Shown: positions 8,751-17,915, counted from the stretch's first letter. The stretch: DNA of 64,000 nt from Streptomyces sp. M92 (GCF_028473745.1 NZ_CP101137.1:3348001-3412000); one strand, 5' to 3'. Made by a program: numbers and translations. The notes: a model not told the origin generated them from the sequence alone.

Positions 8751-9665
8751 GTGAACGACGACGGCACCGCCCTGATGACCATCGGCGAGCTGGCCCGCGC
8801 CACCGGACTGACGGTGCGCACCATCCGCTACTGGTCCGACGAGGGCGCCCTGCCCCCGGTGGCCCGCTCCACGGGCGGCTACCGCCTCTACGACAGCGCT
8901 TCCGTCGCCCGGCTGGAGCTGATCCGCACCCTGCGCGAACTCGGCCTCGGCCTGGACGCCGTGCGCCGCGTGCTGGCCGGCGAGGAGACGGTCGCGCAGG
9001 TGGCGGCGGCCCACGTGAGCGCGCTGGACGCGCAGATCCGGTCGCTGCGGGTGACCCGCGCGGTGCTGTCGACCGTGGCGAGACGCGGCTCGACCGCGAA
9101 GGAGACGACCCTGATGAACAAGCTGGCACGACTGTCCGCCGCCGAACGACGGCGCATCATCGACGACTTCATGGCGGAGGTCTTCGAGGGCATCGACACC
9201 GCCGACCCCGACATCCGCACCCGTCTGCGCTTCGCCGCGGCAAACCTGCCCGACGATCCCACCCCCGAGCAGGTGGACGCCTGGGTGGAGCTGGCCGAGC
9301 TGATCCAGGACCCGGAGTTCCGGGCGACGATGCGCCGGATGATCGAGTCCAACGCGGCGGACCGGGGAGCGGACGTGCCCACCGGCTCCTCCCTGTGGTT
9401 CGTGAGCCGTCTGGTCCGGCTCGCGGGCGACGCGCTGCGGGAGGGCGTCGTGCCCGACTCGCCGCAGGCCGCCGGCATCCTGCGCGCGCTCATCGGCGAC
9501 GCCGACCCGGCCGTCGTACGCGAACGCCTCACCTCGATGACGAGCGCCCGCCTCGTGCGCTACCGGGAGCTGTCGGCGATCGTGAACGGCGTGGAGCCGC
9601 CGTCCGCCTACGAGGAGCAGTTCGGGTGGGTGGTCGCCGCACTGGGCGCTCGCACGGGCAGCTAA
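8751..9665 (+). CDS. MerR-family transcriptional regulator
   Basis: A 304-residue regulator: N-terminal winged helix (MTIGELARATGLTVRTIRYW...GYRLYD, about 9-50), a dimerisation helix, and a long C-terminal alpha-helical domain that probably senses a ligand. There is no Cys-rich metal site. GTG at 8751 is chosen; ATG at 8775 would give 296 residues starting right at the helix-turn-helix. It probably controls itself and the divergent acetyltransferase gene. Confidence 0.87.
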   Translation: MNDDGTALMTIGELARATGLTVRTIRYWSDEGALPPVARSTGGYRLYDSASVARLELIRTLRELGLGLDAVRRVLAGEETVAQVAAAHVSALDAQIRSLRVTRAVLSTVARRGSTAKETTLMNKLARLSAAERRRIIDDFMAEVFEGIDTADPDIRTRLRFAAANLPDDPTPEQVDAWVELAELIQDPEFRATMRRMIESNAADRGADVPTGSSLWFVSRLVRLAGDALREGVVPDSPQAAGILRALIGDADPAVVRERLTSMTSARLVRYRELSAIVNGVEPPSAYEEQFGWVVAALGARTGS

Positions 9666-9725
9666 TCTGACCTGCGTCAGACGCGTCCACAGGACGAGCA
9701 GAGCACGGAAATGAGGGGCGGACCG

Positions 9726-9938
9726 GTGGCGGACATCGAGGAAGCACGCAAGCAGTTCGAGCGGATCGACACGGACGGTGACGGCTTCATCACCGCGGCC
9801 GAGTTCAAGACCGCGCTGGCCCAGGGCGGCGACTGGAACGTCACCGAGTCGGTGGCCGAGGCGATCATCGCCGGCCGCGACCTGGACGGCGACAAGGTGC
9901 TGTCGTTCGACGAGTTCTGGGCGCACCTGAACAAGTAG
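9726..9938 (+). CDS. Small two-EF-hand calcium-binding protein
   Basis: A 70-residue cytoplasmic protein with two EF-hand loops: residues 15-26 (DTDGDGFITAAE, canonical) and 52-63 (DLDGDKVLSFDE, Lys instead of Gly at position 6). It resembles the Streptomyces Cab proteins, thought to buffer or sense calcium during development. GTG at 9726 is chosen because GAGGGGCGG stands five bases upstream; that same stretch would be coding if the ATG at 9711 were used. It is followed by a terminator hairpin, so it is probably transcribed alone. Confidence 0.88.
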   Translation: MADIEEARKQFERIDTDGDGFITAAEFKTALAQGGDWNVTESVAEAIIAGRDLDGDKVLSFDEFWAHLNK

Positions 9939-9947
9939 CGACGCCGC

Positions 9948-9984
9948 GAGGGGCGCCTGTCCGGTCACCGGGCGGGCGCCCCTC
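9948..9984 (+). terminator. Hairpin terminator after the EF-hand gene
   Basis: Arms GAGGGGCGCC (9948-9957) and GGCGCCCCTC (9975-9984) pair perfectly over 10 bp, nine bases after the stop codon. There is no long T tract, as is common in Streptomyces. Confidence 0.7.
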
Positions 9985-10100
9985 GGTATGTCCGGACTCG
10001 CTGGAATAGCCCGCGCCGTCCGGGGGTTACCGCTGATCACCGGCGCGTGCCGCCGGGTTCCGCAGGACACGACCCCCGAAAGGCAAGGCGAGTCGGCATC

Positions 10101-10763
10101 ATGAAGATCGGCATCATCGGCGCGGGCAACATCGGCGGCAACCTCACCCGGCGGCTGACCGCGCTCGGGCACGACGTCTCCGTCGCCAACTCCCGCGGAC
10201 CGCACACGCTCACCGCGCTGGCCGAGGAGACCGGCGCCACCCCGGTGCGAGCCGAGGAGGCGGCCCGGGGCGCCGAGGTCGTGGTCGTCACGGTCCCGCT
10301 GAAGGCGGTCCCCGGCCTGCCCTCCGGCATCCTCGACGGCGCCGCCGACGGCGTGGCGGTCATCGACACCAACAACTACTACCCGCAGCAGCGCGACGGG
10401 CGCATCGCCGCCATCGAGGACGAGGGCCGCACCGAGAGCCGCTGGGTCGAGGACCACCTCGGCCACCCCGTGATCAAGGCGTTCAACGGCACGTACGCCC
10501 AGGACATCCTGGACCGCCCGCGCCCGGCCGGCGACCCCGGCCGCATGGCGCTGCCGGTCGCCGGCGACGACGAGGCGGCCAAGGCCAAGGTGCGGGCCCT
10601 CATCGACGAACTGGGCTTCGACACCGTCGACGCCGGCGGCATCGACGAGTCCTGGCGCCAGCAGCCCGACACCCCGGTCTACGGCCTGCGCGCGGGCGTC
10701 GAGGGCGTCACCAAGGCCCTGGCGGAGGCGTCGCCGGAGCGTCCGGCGGCGTTCAGGGGCTAG
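10101..10763 (+). CDS. NADPH/F420-type oxidoreductase (F420_oxidored family)
   Basis: A 220-residue Rossmann protein starting with the dinucleotide motif IGIIGAGNIGGNL (2-14). The family includes F420:NADP oxidoreductases and related NADP reductases; actinobacteria use F420 widely. The motif AFNGTYAQDIL and the C-terminal ARGA-like tail fit the family. ATG at 10101 has AAGGCGAG upstream. No F420-dependent partner gene is adjacent, so the actual cofactor pair is uncertain. Confidence 0.8.
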   Translation: MKIGIIGAGNIGGNLTRRLTALGHDVSVANSRGPHTLTALAEETGATPVRAEEAARGAEVVVVTVPLKAVPGLPSGILDGAADGVAVIDTNNYYPQQRDGRIAAIEDEGRTESRWVEDHLGHPVIKAFNGTYAQDILDRPRPAGDPGRMALPVAGDDEAAKAKVRALIDELGFDTVDAGGIDESWRQQPDTPVYGLRAGVEGVTKALAEASPERPAAFRG

Positions 10764-10775
10764 GCAGGCGCCGGG

Positions 10776-10802
10776 AGGGGGCTGAGCCCGGCTAAGCCCC
10801 CT
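10776..10802. terminator. Bidirectional terminator hairpin
   Basis: AGGGGGCT (10776-10783) pairs with AGCCCCCT (10795-10802) between two convergent genes. It overlaps the stop codon of the GH25 gene and can serve both strands. Confidence 0.65.
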
Positions 10803-11349
10803 GGGCCCATTCCCTCAGCGCGGCCTTGCTGCCGAAGTCCGCCACGTTCGTGTCGACCGGGTCGTCGGTGTACTGGTGGAAGCGCCACTTGGCCCGGATG
10901 CGGGGCTTGCCGGCCGACACGTAGTCGGCGATCCAGAGGCCGTCACCGGCGTACGAGGTCGTGTCGACGTTCAGCCAGAAGTGCCTGTTCGCATAGAGAA
11001 TGACCCGATTGTTCGGCCGTAGCTCTCTCACCTTCCGGATGAACCGGTCCTTCTCCGAGTTGCTCGCGTGGGTGCCCTCGCCCGTCGTCTCCCAGTCGAC
11101 GGCGAGGATGTCGCCCTTCCGCTCGGGCGCCTTGGAGACGAAGTACTCGGCCTGCGCGGTCAGGTTGCCGGGCCACAGGAAGTGGTAGAAGCCGACGACC
11201 AGCCCGGCGTCGCGGCCGCGTTCGGTCTGGGCCGCGAGTTTGGGGTTGACGTACGAACGGCCCTCCGTCGCCTTGATGAAGACGAAGGAAAGGCCGTCCG
11301 TGTCGTAGCTGGAGGACTGGTACGAGCTGACGTCGATGCCGCGCAGCAT
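10792..11349 (-). CDS. Glycoside hydrolase family 25 lysozyme-like protein
   Basis: A 185-residue GH25 domain protein; the family cleaves the beta-1,4 bond between MurNAc and GlcNAc in peptidoglycan. GIDVSSYQ (Asp6), FIKATEG, GFYHF and the catalytic pair DWE (Asp85, Glu87) are all present. It begins directly with the catalytic domain and shows no signal peptide, so export is unexplained; no in-frame upstream start adding one was recognised. It shares a terminator with the convergent oxidoreductase gene. Confidence 0.88.
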   Translation of the reverse strand: MLRGIDVSSYQSSSYDTDGLSFVFIKATEGRSYVNPKLAAQTERGRDAGLVVGFYHFLWPGNLTAQAEYFVSKAPERKGDILAVDWETTGEGTHASNSEKDRFIRKVRELRPNNRVILYANRHFWLNVDTTSYAGDGLWIADYVSAGKPRIRAKWRFHQYTDDPVDTNVADFGSKAALREWAQGA

Positions 11350-11423
11350 GCGGACTCCCTCGGATGCCGGTGGGGCCGAAGCGCCCTCGGGGCGGAGGTT
11401 GTTGTTATGCCCGGTGGGCGGCG

Positions 11424-11459
11424 GCCGTACGCCGGGCGCGTGGGCGCTCGGCGTACGGC
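11424..11459 (-). terminator. Hairpin terminator after the MFS gene
   Basis: GCCGTACGCCG (11424-11434) and CGGCGTACGGC (11449-11459) form a perfect 11-bp stem about 20 bp after the end of the MFS gene, before the start of the GH25 gene on the same strand. Confidence 0.65.
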
Positions 11460-11479
11460 GGTGGTGAACGCCGGTCGGA

Positions 11480-12895
11480 TCAGGGGGCGGAGGTGGTGAC
11501 CGGGGCCGCCGGGGCGTCCTCGGCGGCCGGTGCTGCCTCGCCCTCGTCCAGCAAGACGTCCTTGGTCTCCTTGCCGAGCAGCAGCGCGACCAGCGTCAGC
11601 ACGGCCATGGCGGAGAGGTAGACGCCGACCAGCCACGGCGAGCCGTCCCCGGCCTCCCACAGCGCCACCGCGATGAACGGCGCGACGGCCGCGCCGAGGA
11701 TCGAGCTGACGTTGTACGAGATGCCGGAACCGGTGTAGCGCACGCTGGTCGGGAACAGCTCGGGCAGCAGCGCGCCCATCGGGCCGAAGGTCATGCCCAT
11801 CAGCGTGAAGCCGAGCACCAGCCACAGCACCACGCCGAGCGTGCCGAGGCCGATCAACGGCACCCAGACCAGGCCGAAGACCACGATCGCGGCGGTGATC
11901 CAGATCAGGGTGGCGCGCCGCCCGTACTTGTCCGCGAGCGGGCCGGAGACCAGGGTGAAGACGGCGAAGAACAGCACGCCGAAGATCATCATCAGGACGA
12001 AGGTGGTGTAGCCGTAGCCGAGCCCGGGCACGTCGGCGTCCTCGGCGGTGCGGCCGTAGCTCAGCGAGAACGTGGTCATCAGGTAGAAGAGCACGTACGT
12101 CGCCAGCATGATGAAGGTGCCGAGGATCAGCTGCTTCCAGTGGCCCTGGACCACGGTGGCCAGCGGCAGCTTGCGCACCTTCCCGGTCTCCTGGGTCTTG
12201 GTGAACACCGCCGACTCCACCAGCCGCGAGCGCACCCACAGGCCGATCGCGACCATCACGGCCGAGAACAGGAACGGGATGCGCCAGCCCCAGCTGGTGA
12301 AGGCCTCGGACGGCTGGGTGGGATCGGCGCCGGCCGCGGACGGCAGCAGCGCGCCGATGATCAGGAACAGGCCGTTGCCGATGATGAAGCCGAGCGGAGC
12401 GCCGAGCTGCGGGAAGGTGCCGTACAGGGCGCGCTTGCCGCGCGGGGCGTTCTCGGTCGCGACCAGCGCCGCACCGCTCCACTCGCCGCCGAGCGCGAAG
12501 CCCTGGGCGAGGCGCATCAGCACCAGCAGCCCGGTGGCGATCCAGCCGGCCTGCGCGTAGGTGGGCAGTACGCCGATGAGGAAGGTGGCGATGCCCATGG
12601 TGAGGAGGGAGACCACCAGCGTCTTCTTGCGGCCGAGCCGGTCACCGAGGTGCCCGAAGAAGACGGCGCCGATCGGCCGGGCGACCATCGCGGCGCCGAA
12701 GACGGCGAAGGACGACAGCAGGGCCGTGGTCGGGTCGCTGCTGGGGAAGAACAGCGCGGGGAAGACCAGTACGGCGGCGGTCGCGTAGATGTAGAAGTCG
12801 TAGAACTCGATCGTCGTGCCGATGAGGCTGGCGATGAGGACCCGCGACCGGGGATTGACGGGGGTCTGGGCTGAACCGGGTGCTGGTGCGGGCAT
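11480..12895 (-). CDS. MFS transporter, metabolite:H+ symporter type
   Basis: Twelve-helix major facilitator of about 471 residues. The first helix with IEFYDFYIYATAA, the loop GDRLGRKKT and LGGEWSGAALVATEN match the metabolite:proton symporter branch (ShiA/ProP/KgtP-like), which imports organic acids or osmolytes. The substrate cannot be read from sequence. ATG at 12895 is chosen; GTG at 12910 is possible, and both have weak ribosome sites. Its upstream side is the chromosome junction of the integrated element, so its original promoter region may have been altered by the insertion. Confidence 0.87.
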   Translation of the reverse strand: MPAPAPGSAQTPVNPRSRVLIASLIGTTIEFYDFYIYATAAVLVFPALFFPSSDPTTALLSSFAVFGAAMVARPIGAVFFGHLGDRLGRKKTLVVSLLTMGIATFLIGVLPTYAQAGWIATGLLVLMRLAQGFALGGEWSGAALVATENAPRGKRALYGTFPQLGAPLGFIIGNGLFLIIGALLPSAAGADPTQPSEAFTSWGWRIPFLFSAVMVAIGLWVRSRLVESAVFTKTQETGKVRKLPLATVVQGHWKQLILGTFIMLATYVLFYLMTTFSLSYGRTAEDADVPGLGYGYTTFVLMMIFGVLFFAVFTLVSGPLADKYGRRATLIWITAAIVVFGLVWVPLIGLGTLGVVLWLVLGFTLMGMTFGPMGALLPELFPTSVRYTGSGISYNVSSILGAAVAPFIAVALWEAGDGSPWLVGVYLSAMAVLTLVALLLGKETKDVLLDEGEAAPAAEDAPAAPVTTSAP

Positions 12896-13029
12896 TGCTC
12901 GGTCTTTCACGTGCGAAACATGGAGACTGCAACGATCTCAGCCGTCTTGTTTTTCGGAAAGCGGGTGTCATCATGTGAGACACCCGCGTCCCGGGCCCCA
13001 GCCGTGCCCGCGCCATCGCTCCCGCCGGG

Positions 13030-13098
13030 TCAGCACTCGATGATGTTCACCGCCAGCCCGCCCCGCGCCGTCTCCTTGTACTTGACCGACATGTCCGC
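13030..13098 (-). other. Attachment site (integrase side), copy of the sdaA tail
   Basis: 69 bp identical to 21413-21481. Translated on the minus strand it encodes 22 residues (ADMSVKYK...NIIEC) and TGA, the same as the end of SdaA, and here it is in frame with the integrase. Identity stops exactly after the stop codon at 13030 and at base 13098. Confidence 0.85.
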
Positions 13099-13161
13099 CC
13101 CCTGGCGCACTATGCCCTTGACCTGCACGTTCGAGGGTACTCGAGGCGCGGTCCACGCCTG

Positions 13162-13181
13162 TAGGGACTTCTCAGGAACTT
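13162..13181. repeat. Possible integrase arm sites (integrase side)
   Basis: TAGGGACTT (13162-13170) and CAGGAACTT (13173-13181) lie 63 bp inside the core repeat, within the 3' part of int. Similar CAGGGACTT-like words cluster at the other end (21281-21345). Confidence 0.4.
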
Positions 13182-14587
13182 TCGGCCGGGAGGGGTCCCG
13201 CAGCCAGGCGTCCATTGCGGCGAGCCCTCGCTGACCCGCACCGGGCATGAAGTGAGCGTAGTGGTCGAGTGTGACCTTCGGTGTCGAGTGCCCGAGCCAT
13301 TTGGACAGGCTGACGACCGATTCGCCAGCCTCCAGCTGCACGCTCGCGTAAGTGTGGCGGAGGACGTGGAACATGTCCTCGCGTGGGGCGGTATAACGCG
13401 GGACCCGGCGGATCCGGTTGCCGTCGTGCCGCACCTTCTAGCCCACGGGCTTGATCAGCCCGGCGGCGGCGAGCGCACGCTTCCAGCTGCGGTCGTTCCA
13501 GGTGCGGTAGTAGATGCGGTTGCCGTGCGACGAGGTGAGGATCAGGTCGACCGTGATCGGCTTCCGCTGGCGCTCTTCGAGGGCGGTGGTGGGGGTTTCC
13601 GGGCTCCGCCAGGGCAGCGTGCAGGGAGTCGACGGGAACCTGCGAAAGTGATCTCGGGCCCGGAGCGCGAGATGGGCCGGCAGGGGGACTTCGCGGGTCT
13701 TGCGCCCCTTGGGGAGCGAGAAGTAGGGGCGCCCCTTGATGTCCCACCTGAGCTGGCGGCGGACGTGGACGACTCCAGCTGCGAAGTCGAAGTCCTTTTC
13801 GGCGAGACCGAATGCTTCGCCTTGGCGCAGCCCGAGGCCGATGCCGAGATCGACCGCGATCTGGTAGCGGTCTTGCAGCCCCGCGCGGACGGCATCGACG
13901 ACCTCACGTGTCCACGCCTTGGCCTTGCTGTCGATCGCTCGTGGGGGCTTGACGCTGTTCTTCACCTTCATCGGGTTGCGCAGCAGACGCTGATCGTCGA
14001 CGGCGCTGCCGAGGATCGAGGACAGGTGTCCCCAGATCACCTCGGCCGTCGACTCCTCGACCCTCGTGAGCAGTGCTGCCGCGAAGGTCCGCAGAGCGGA
14101 AGCGTCGATCTCACGCAGGGCGTAGTCGCCCACCAACGGGATGATGTGGTTCCAGATGCGGCTGCGCATCGGGTCCGCCGTTGAGGGCTCGTCGGAACGG
14201 CCCGCCCACCAGTGCTCGACGATGTAGTCGGCGAGAAGGATCTCACCCTTGCGGGGATCGACGAACTCGCCACGGCTGGAGTCCGTCTTGGCGCTGGCGA
14301 GCCACTGCTTCGCGTCCTCGCTCGTGTGGAACGACCGGTCCTGGATGCCGGGAATCCCCTTCACCCGGTAGCGCTTCCCGGTGCCGTAGATCGCGGTCCG
14401 CTCCCACTTCCCGGTCAGCTTGTCGGGACGCTTCTTCAGCCATCGGTCTTCTATGTAACCCGCCATGATGGGGCCCTCCAGTGGTGCGTGATCATGAGCT
14501 GGTCGGTGCCAACGCGATCTGCGGCACGATCCAATCCCCGTGCGGAGCACTTCTTCTCGGGGGAGACGGGACGCGTAAGTCACCGCG

Positions 14588-14854
14588 CTACTTCACGGCT
14601 TTCGAGCGCCGTTGCGGCTTCCGGTTCAGCGGGGCAAGGGCGCGGTTGGAGCGGGAGTCCGCTCGTTCCTGATCGCGGACCCACTCGTCGAGCGCCGTGA
14701 TCCGGTACATCACGCGCCGTCCCATGCGGAAGCTGGGAGGTCCCTGTCGGCGGTGTCGCCAGACGTACAACGTGTTGGGTGAGATACCGAGGTACTCGGC
14801 AGCCCTGGGGAGGGTCAAGAAGGCGGTCTGGGATGCTGCGCGCGGCTCCGGCAT
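14588..14854 (-). CDS. xis: Excisionase-type helix-turn-helix protein
   Basis: An 88-residue DNA-binding protein with the motif LTLPRAAEYLGISPNTLYVWRH and a following basic wing (GPPSFRMGRRVMYR), the layout of the AlpA/excisionase family encoded beside integrases of actinobacterial elements. It should bend attachment-site DNA and favour excision. ATG at 14854 has AGGAG eight bases upstream. It precedes int on the same strand with a 121-bp gap. The C-terminal tail is basic. The reading frame is intact although int is broken. Confidence 0.85.
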   Translation of the reverse strand: MPEPRAASQTAFLTLPRAAEYLGISPNTLYVWRHRRQGPPSFRMGRRVMYRITALDEWVRDQERADSRSNRALAPLNRKPQRRSKAVK

Positions 14855-15328
14855 GGGTCGACTCCTGTCGTGTGTGGGGCGATGACAGGACGAGATTCCG
14901 GAGAAAGGGCGAGTTGGACGATCCGGATTCTTGAGATAGGGGGCGTCAGTCGGGGGCTGCAGCACGAGCACGTATCCGAGGGCTGACGGGCGACGCACTA
15001 CTGGCACTACCGGCTGTGATCGATTCCGGCATCGCGGACAGAGCACTGATGATCGGGGGACCAATGGGTACGCAGTTGCCGACAGCCGAGCAAGGTGAGT
15101 ACCCGGCAGGAGCTGCGCTTTGGCAGCACCTGCCGGGTGGTCGCGGCCGACCTGCTGGGCCATCACAGTGTGACGGACTGGCGCTCGTTTGCGGTCGTCG
15201 AGCTGTCCCCATGGAGAGTCGCGGCAGGAGCTGAGAACCGGTCGCTCTTCACGCCGGTTCGGAGACATCAGGCTGGCAGGCCCGGAGCGAGGCGTGCACG
15301 ACGCTGCCCCTCGACTTGGGTTGTCCGC
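14855..15328. other. Non-coding stretch upstream of xis
   Basis: About 470 bp between xis and the IS. Short frames exist on both strands but none has convincing family features or a good ribosome site with a plausible protein. It should hold the xis-int promoter. The main visible structure is a near-perfect hairpin at 15103-15136. Confidence 0.5.
15103..15136. repeat. Near-perfect 14-bp inverted repeat
   Basis: CCGGCAGGAGCTGC (15103-15116) and GCAGCACCTGCCGG (15123-15136) pair with one mismatch around a six-base loop. It could be a terminator, a transfer or replication site, or an operator for the element's genes. Confidence 0.55.
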
Positions 15329-15331
15329 CTA

Positions 15332-16217
15332 GGTCGTGCCCGCAAAGTGCTGTGGTCTTGGTCTGTTCGTCGTGCGTCGTCATGAGCTGACTGATGAGTC
15401 GTGTGCGGTGATCGAGCCGTTGCTGGCTCCGCCACGGATGGGTCGTCCGGCGCGGGGTGCCGGCAGGTGGTCAACGGGATCCTGTGGAAACTGTCCACCG
15501 GGGCTGCCTTGTGGGACCTGCCCGAGCGGTATGGCCCGTGGAAGACGGTCTGTGAACGTTTCCGCTGCTGGTCCGCCGACGGCACTTGGGACCGCCTCCT
15601 AGCCCACGCCCAGCAGCACTCGGACGCGGTCGGTGCGGTCGACTGGACCGTTGTCTGCCTGGACTCCACGACCGTGCGGGCCCATCAGCACGCCGCGGGA
15701 GCCCGAAAAAGGGGCAGGACTGGCCGGGCGAGGCACTCGGCCGGTCCCGCGGCGGGCTGACCACAAAGATCCATCTCGCCTGCACGGTGAAGGCCGCCCC
15801 TTGGCCTTCACCCTCACCGTCGGCAACGTCAACGACTGCACCCAATTCGAGCAGTTCGTGGCCCGCATCCGCATCCAGCGGTGCGGACCCGGCAGACCAG
15901 AACCAGGCCCGAGCGGGTCGCGGCAGACAAGGGCTACTCGTCCACGAAGGTCCGTACCTACATGCGACGTCGCGGTATCAAGGCGGCGATTCCCGAGCGG
16001 ATCGACCAGCTCAACGGCCGCATCCGCCGGGGCGAGAGCCTCTGCCGACTCGACCGGGCGGCCTACCGGCGACGCAACGTCGTCGAGCGCTGCTTCAACA
16101 AGCTCAAGCACAACAAAGCCCTCGCCACCCGCTACGACAAACGCGCCGGCCACAACCAGGTTCTCGTCACCCTGGCCTGCCTCAGACTCCGGCTGCCCTG
16201 ACTTTGCGGACACGACC
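15332..16217 (+). mobile_element. IS5-family insertion sequence, 886 bp
   Basis: Ends match as inverted repeats: left GGTCGTGCCCGCAAAGT at 15332 and right (read inward) GGTCGTGTCCGCAAAGT ending at 16217, one mismatch in 17. A CTA trinucleotide flanks both sides (15329-15331 and 16218-16220) as target duplication. Length and the transposase fit the IS427/IS1031-like part of IS5. The transposase is broken, so the copy cannot move by itself. Confidence 0.87.
15372..16201 (+). pseudogene. IS5-family transposase with four frameshifts
   Basis: DDE transposase remnant. Starting at GTG 15372 (HELTDESCAVIEPLLAP), homology moves through four frame changes at about 15460, 15705 (an AAAAA run), 15790 and 15890. 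Pieces of the active site remain: Asp in LDSTTVRAHQH, Asp in ADKGYSS and Glu in RNVVERCFNKLK. Family one-frame programmed shifting cannot explain four changes; this is decay. Confidence 0.85.
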
Positions 16218-17417
16218 CTAGGCCAAGCGTCGGTGCTTTGCGCCTCGGTCTGCGGTGATGGGGCCATGCCAGTCCAGGCACAGGACGGTGGCGTCGTCTC
16301 TCACGTGGCCGCGGCCGGCGTCGGTGACGGCGGTGACCATGGCGCGTACGGCCTCGCGGGGGTGCTCGCTCGCGGTGTCGCGGACAAGGCGCGGCAGGTC
16401 GACGGCTTCTGCTTCGCGCTCCTGCATGCCGTCGGTGTAGAAGACGAGGCGGTCACCGGGGCGCAGGTCGATGTCCTGTACCTGGTAGGCGCCCTGCACG
16501 GGGACACCGAAGGGGAGGTTGATGTGCAGCTTGATCTCGTCGACGGTGCCGTCGCGCAGCCGTAGGGGCCACGGGTGGCCCGCGTTGACGAGCTGGGCGC
16601 TGCTCCCGTCCAGAGCGATACGCATGAGTTGTCCGGTGGCGAAGGTCCGTCTGCCGTGGTCGATGAGGGCCTGGTGTGTCTGGCGGGCCTGTTCTGCGAG
16701 GTCGGTGCCGGCGCGGCGGGCGCCGCGGGAGGCGTTGACCAGGAGGGTGGCCATGAGCGAGGCGTCGACGTTGTGGCCCATGGCGTCGGTGATGGACAGG
16801 TGCAGGGTGTCGTGGTCGAGGCTGTAGTCGTAGGTGTCACCGGCGATGTCGGAAGCCGGGACCAGGGCGCCGGCGAGGGTGAACTCGGGAGCCTCGCACG
16901 AGGGAGCCGACGGCAGGAGCTGACGCTGGATCTCCGCGGCCAGCGTGACCGTGGCGGTGCGGTTGCCCCAGTGGTAGAGATCGGTGAAGCGCCGGTCAGT
17001 GACGATGATGTACGCCAGCGCGTGCGCGGCCTCCTCGACCTGCTCCAGGACGTCCTGTGTGACGTGGGTGAGATGCAGCTCGAGGACCCCGATGGTGTCG
17101 CCGCGGTTGGTCACCGGGGCGAGCACTCGCTGCCCCTGCGCGCCCTGCGGCACGCGCACCACTTTCTGAGTGCGCAGGACGTCGTCGTAGACACTGCCGG
17201 CCAGGGGAACCTGATCGGCGCCGTGCTCCTGCGGCGCCGCCGCCTCGTCGTTGACCCGTAGCAGGCGTCGGCCGACGACGTCGACGAACAGGAACGACAC
17301 GTAGCGCGCGCCGAACCGCTCGCGCAGGTTGTGCGCCACGACATCGAGGGAGCGCACCGGCGCGGCATCCTCCGCTGCTGCCAGTACCTCGGCCAGCCCG
17401 ACCCGATCACCCTTCAC
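16218..17417 (-). CDS. SpoIIE/RsbU-type PP2C phosphatase with GAF-like domain
   Basis: A 399-residue serine/threonine phosphatase of the type that dephosphorylates anti-anti-sigma factors. A GAF-like domain occupies about 20-150 and the PPM phosphatase domain about 185-385, with metal-ligand motifs [15 protein letters not shown] and [13 protein letters not shown] at 17417 has GGAGGG a few bases upstream. Its TAG stop (16220-16218) is exactly the CTA target repeat of the IS, so the IS sits at the stop codon without changing the protein. It is divergent from a second phosphatase 1.1 kb away. No sigma or anti-sigma gene lies in the element; the partner must be elsewhere. Confidence 0.87.
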   Translation of the reverse strand: MKGDRVGLAEVLAAAEDAAPVRSLDVVAHNLRERFGARYVSFLFVDVVGRRLLRVNDEAAAPQEHGADQVPLAGSVYDDVLRTQKVVRVPQGAQGQRVLAPVTNRGDTIGVLELHLTHVTQDVLEQVEEAAHALAYIIVTDRRFTDLYHWGNRTATVTLAAEIQRQLLPSAPSCEAPEFTLAGALVPASDIAGDTYDYSLDHDTLHLSITDAMGHNVDASLMATLLVNASRGARRAGTDLAEQARQTHQALIDHGRRTFATGQLMRIALDGSSAQLVNAGHPWPLRLRDGTVDEIKLHINLPFGVPVQGAYQVQDIDLRPGDRLVFYTDGMQEREAEAVDLPRLVRDTASEHPREAVRAMVTAVTDAGRGHVRDDATVLCLDWHGPITADRGAKHRRLA

Positions 17418-17677
17418 TGCACCCTCCCTGACTTTTACGGGTCCTCCTTCCCGCCGACGCCCTGGTCATCACAGCCACCGCAGTCGCCTCGATCTCGGTG
17501 AACACGGTGCACGTGACCTGAGCCGCTCAGACTTCCCTACGTTGTCTGACGGGACAGGGCGAGCCCTTCAATGGCACTGATCAACTTTCGCCGGCACAGG
17601 ACAATGACCCCGACCACCACTTCGTCCGGAGAGTGTCCGATCTGACACCAAATTCGAACGAGAGATCTAATGCCGGT

Positions 17678-17915
17678 ATGGACGCGACAGACTTCCCCGA
17701 CTATCTGGTGCAGACGTAAGTCGCCTGGAACGCCACCTACGACGCGCTCGCCGCACCCCGCCCCCGCGACACCACCGCGCTGCGCCGCCTCCTGCTGCGC
17801 CTGTCCATACGGCTGTGGTGGGCACCCGTACCGGGAGACCGCCCCCTCGGTGCCGGCGGCGCGCACCGAGCTGCGCCAGATGGTCCGCGCTCGCGGAGCC
17901 GTCCGGGCCGCGTGA
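17678..17915 (+). pseudogene. Broken small gene of unknown function
   Basis: From ATG 17678 the frame reads MDATDFPDYLVQT, then TAA, then VAWNATYDALAAPRPRDTTALRR and RLSIRLWW. A one-base frame change near 17817 continues with HPYRETAPSVPAARTELRQMVRARG and a stop at 17915. The pieces join into one smooth protein of about 78 residues with Streptomyces codon use, so I read it as a small gene hit by one nonsense and one frameshift change. I do not recognise a function. Confidence 0.5.

Larger units (their letters stand above)
13030..14466 (-). pseudogene. int: Tyrosine recombinase (integrase) broken by an in-frame TAG
   Basis: Site-specific recombinase of the actinobacterial element type. ATG at 14466 has GGAGGG seven bases upstream. 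Codons 1-342 hold the N-terminal and core-binding domains, the first catalytic Arg (R214 in GLRQGE) and a Lys-rich beta hairpin. Codon 343 (13440-13438) is TAG; the same frame then continues with H367-x-x-R370 (HVLRHTY), LGH (H393) and the nucleophile Tyr403 (LDHYAHF), and ends at codon 479 inside the attachment repeat. The upstream product lacks four catalytic residues and should be inactive. Because nothing else is damaged, the stop looks recent, for example CAG or TGG to TAG. The last 22 residues equal those of SdaA. Confidence 0.88.

Noticed and set aside
13434..13435. Reading the integrase as two genes, the second starting at GTG 13434
   Set aside because: The second piece would begin inside the catalytic domain, three bases after the stop, without a ribosome site. 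One broken gene explains the data better.
13438..13440. TAG in int as pyrrolysine or another recoding
   Set aside because: Nothing known supports pyrrolysine in Streptomyces, and no recoding signal was seen. Nonsense mutation is the simple reading; readthrough is kept only as a test.
15016..15234. Short plus-strand frame of 72 codons upstream of the IS
   Set aside because: No ribosome site, no recognisable domain, and the inverted repeat lies in its middle.
15372..16201. Programmed -1 frameshift in the IS transposase
   Set aside because: Four frame changes are needed, in more than one direction; programmed shifting uses one. This is a pseudogene.
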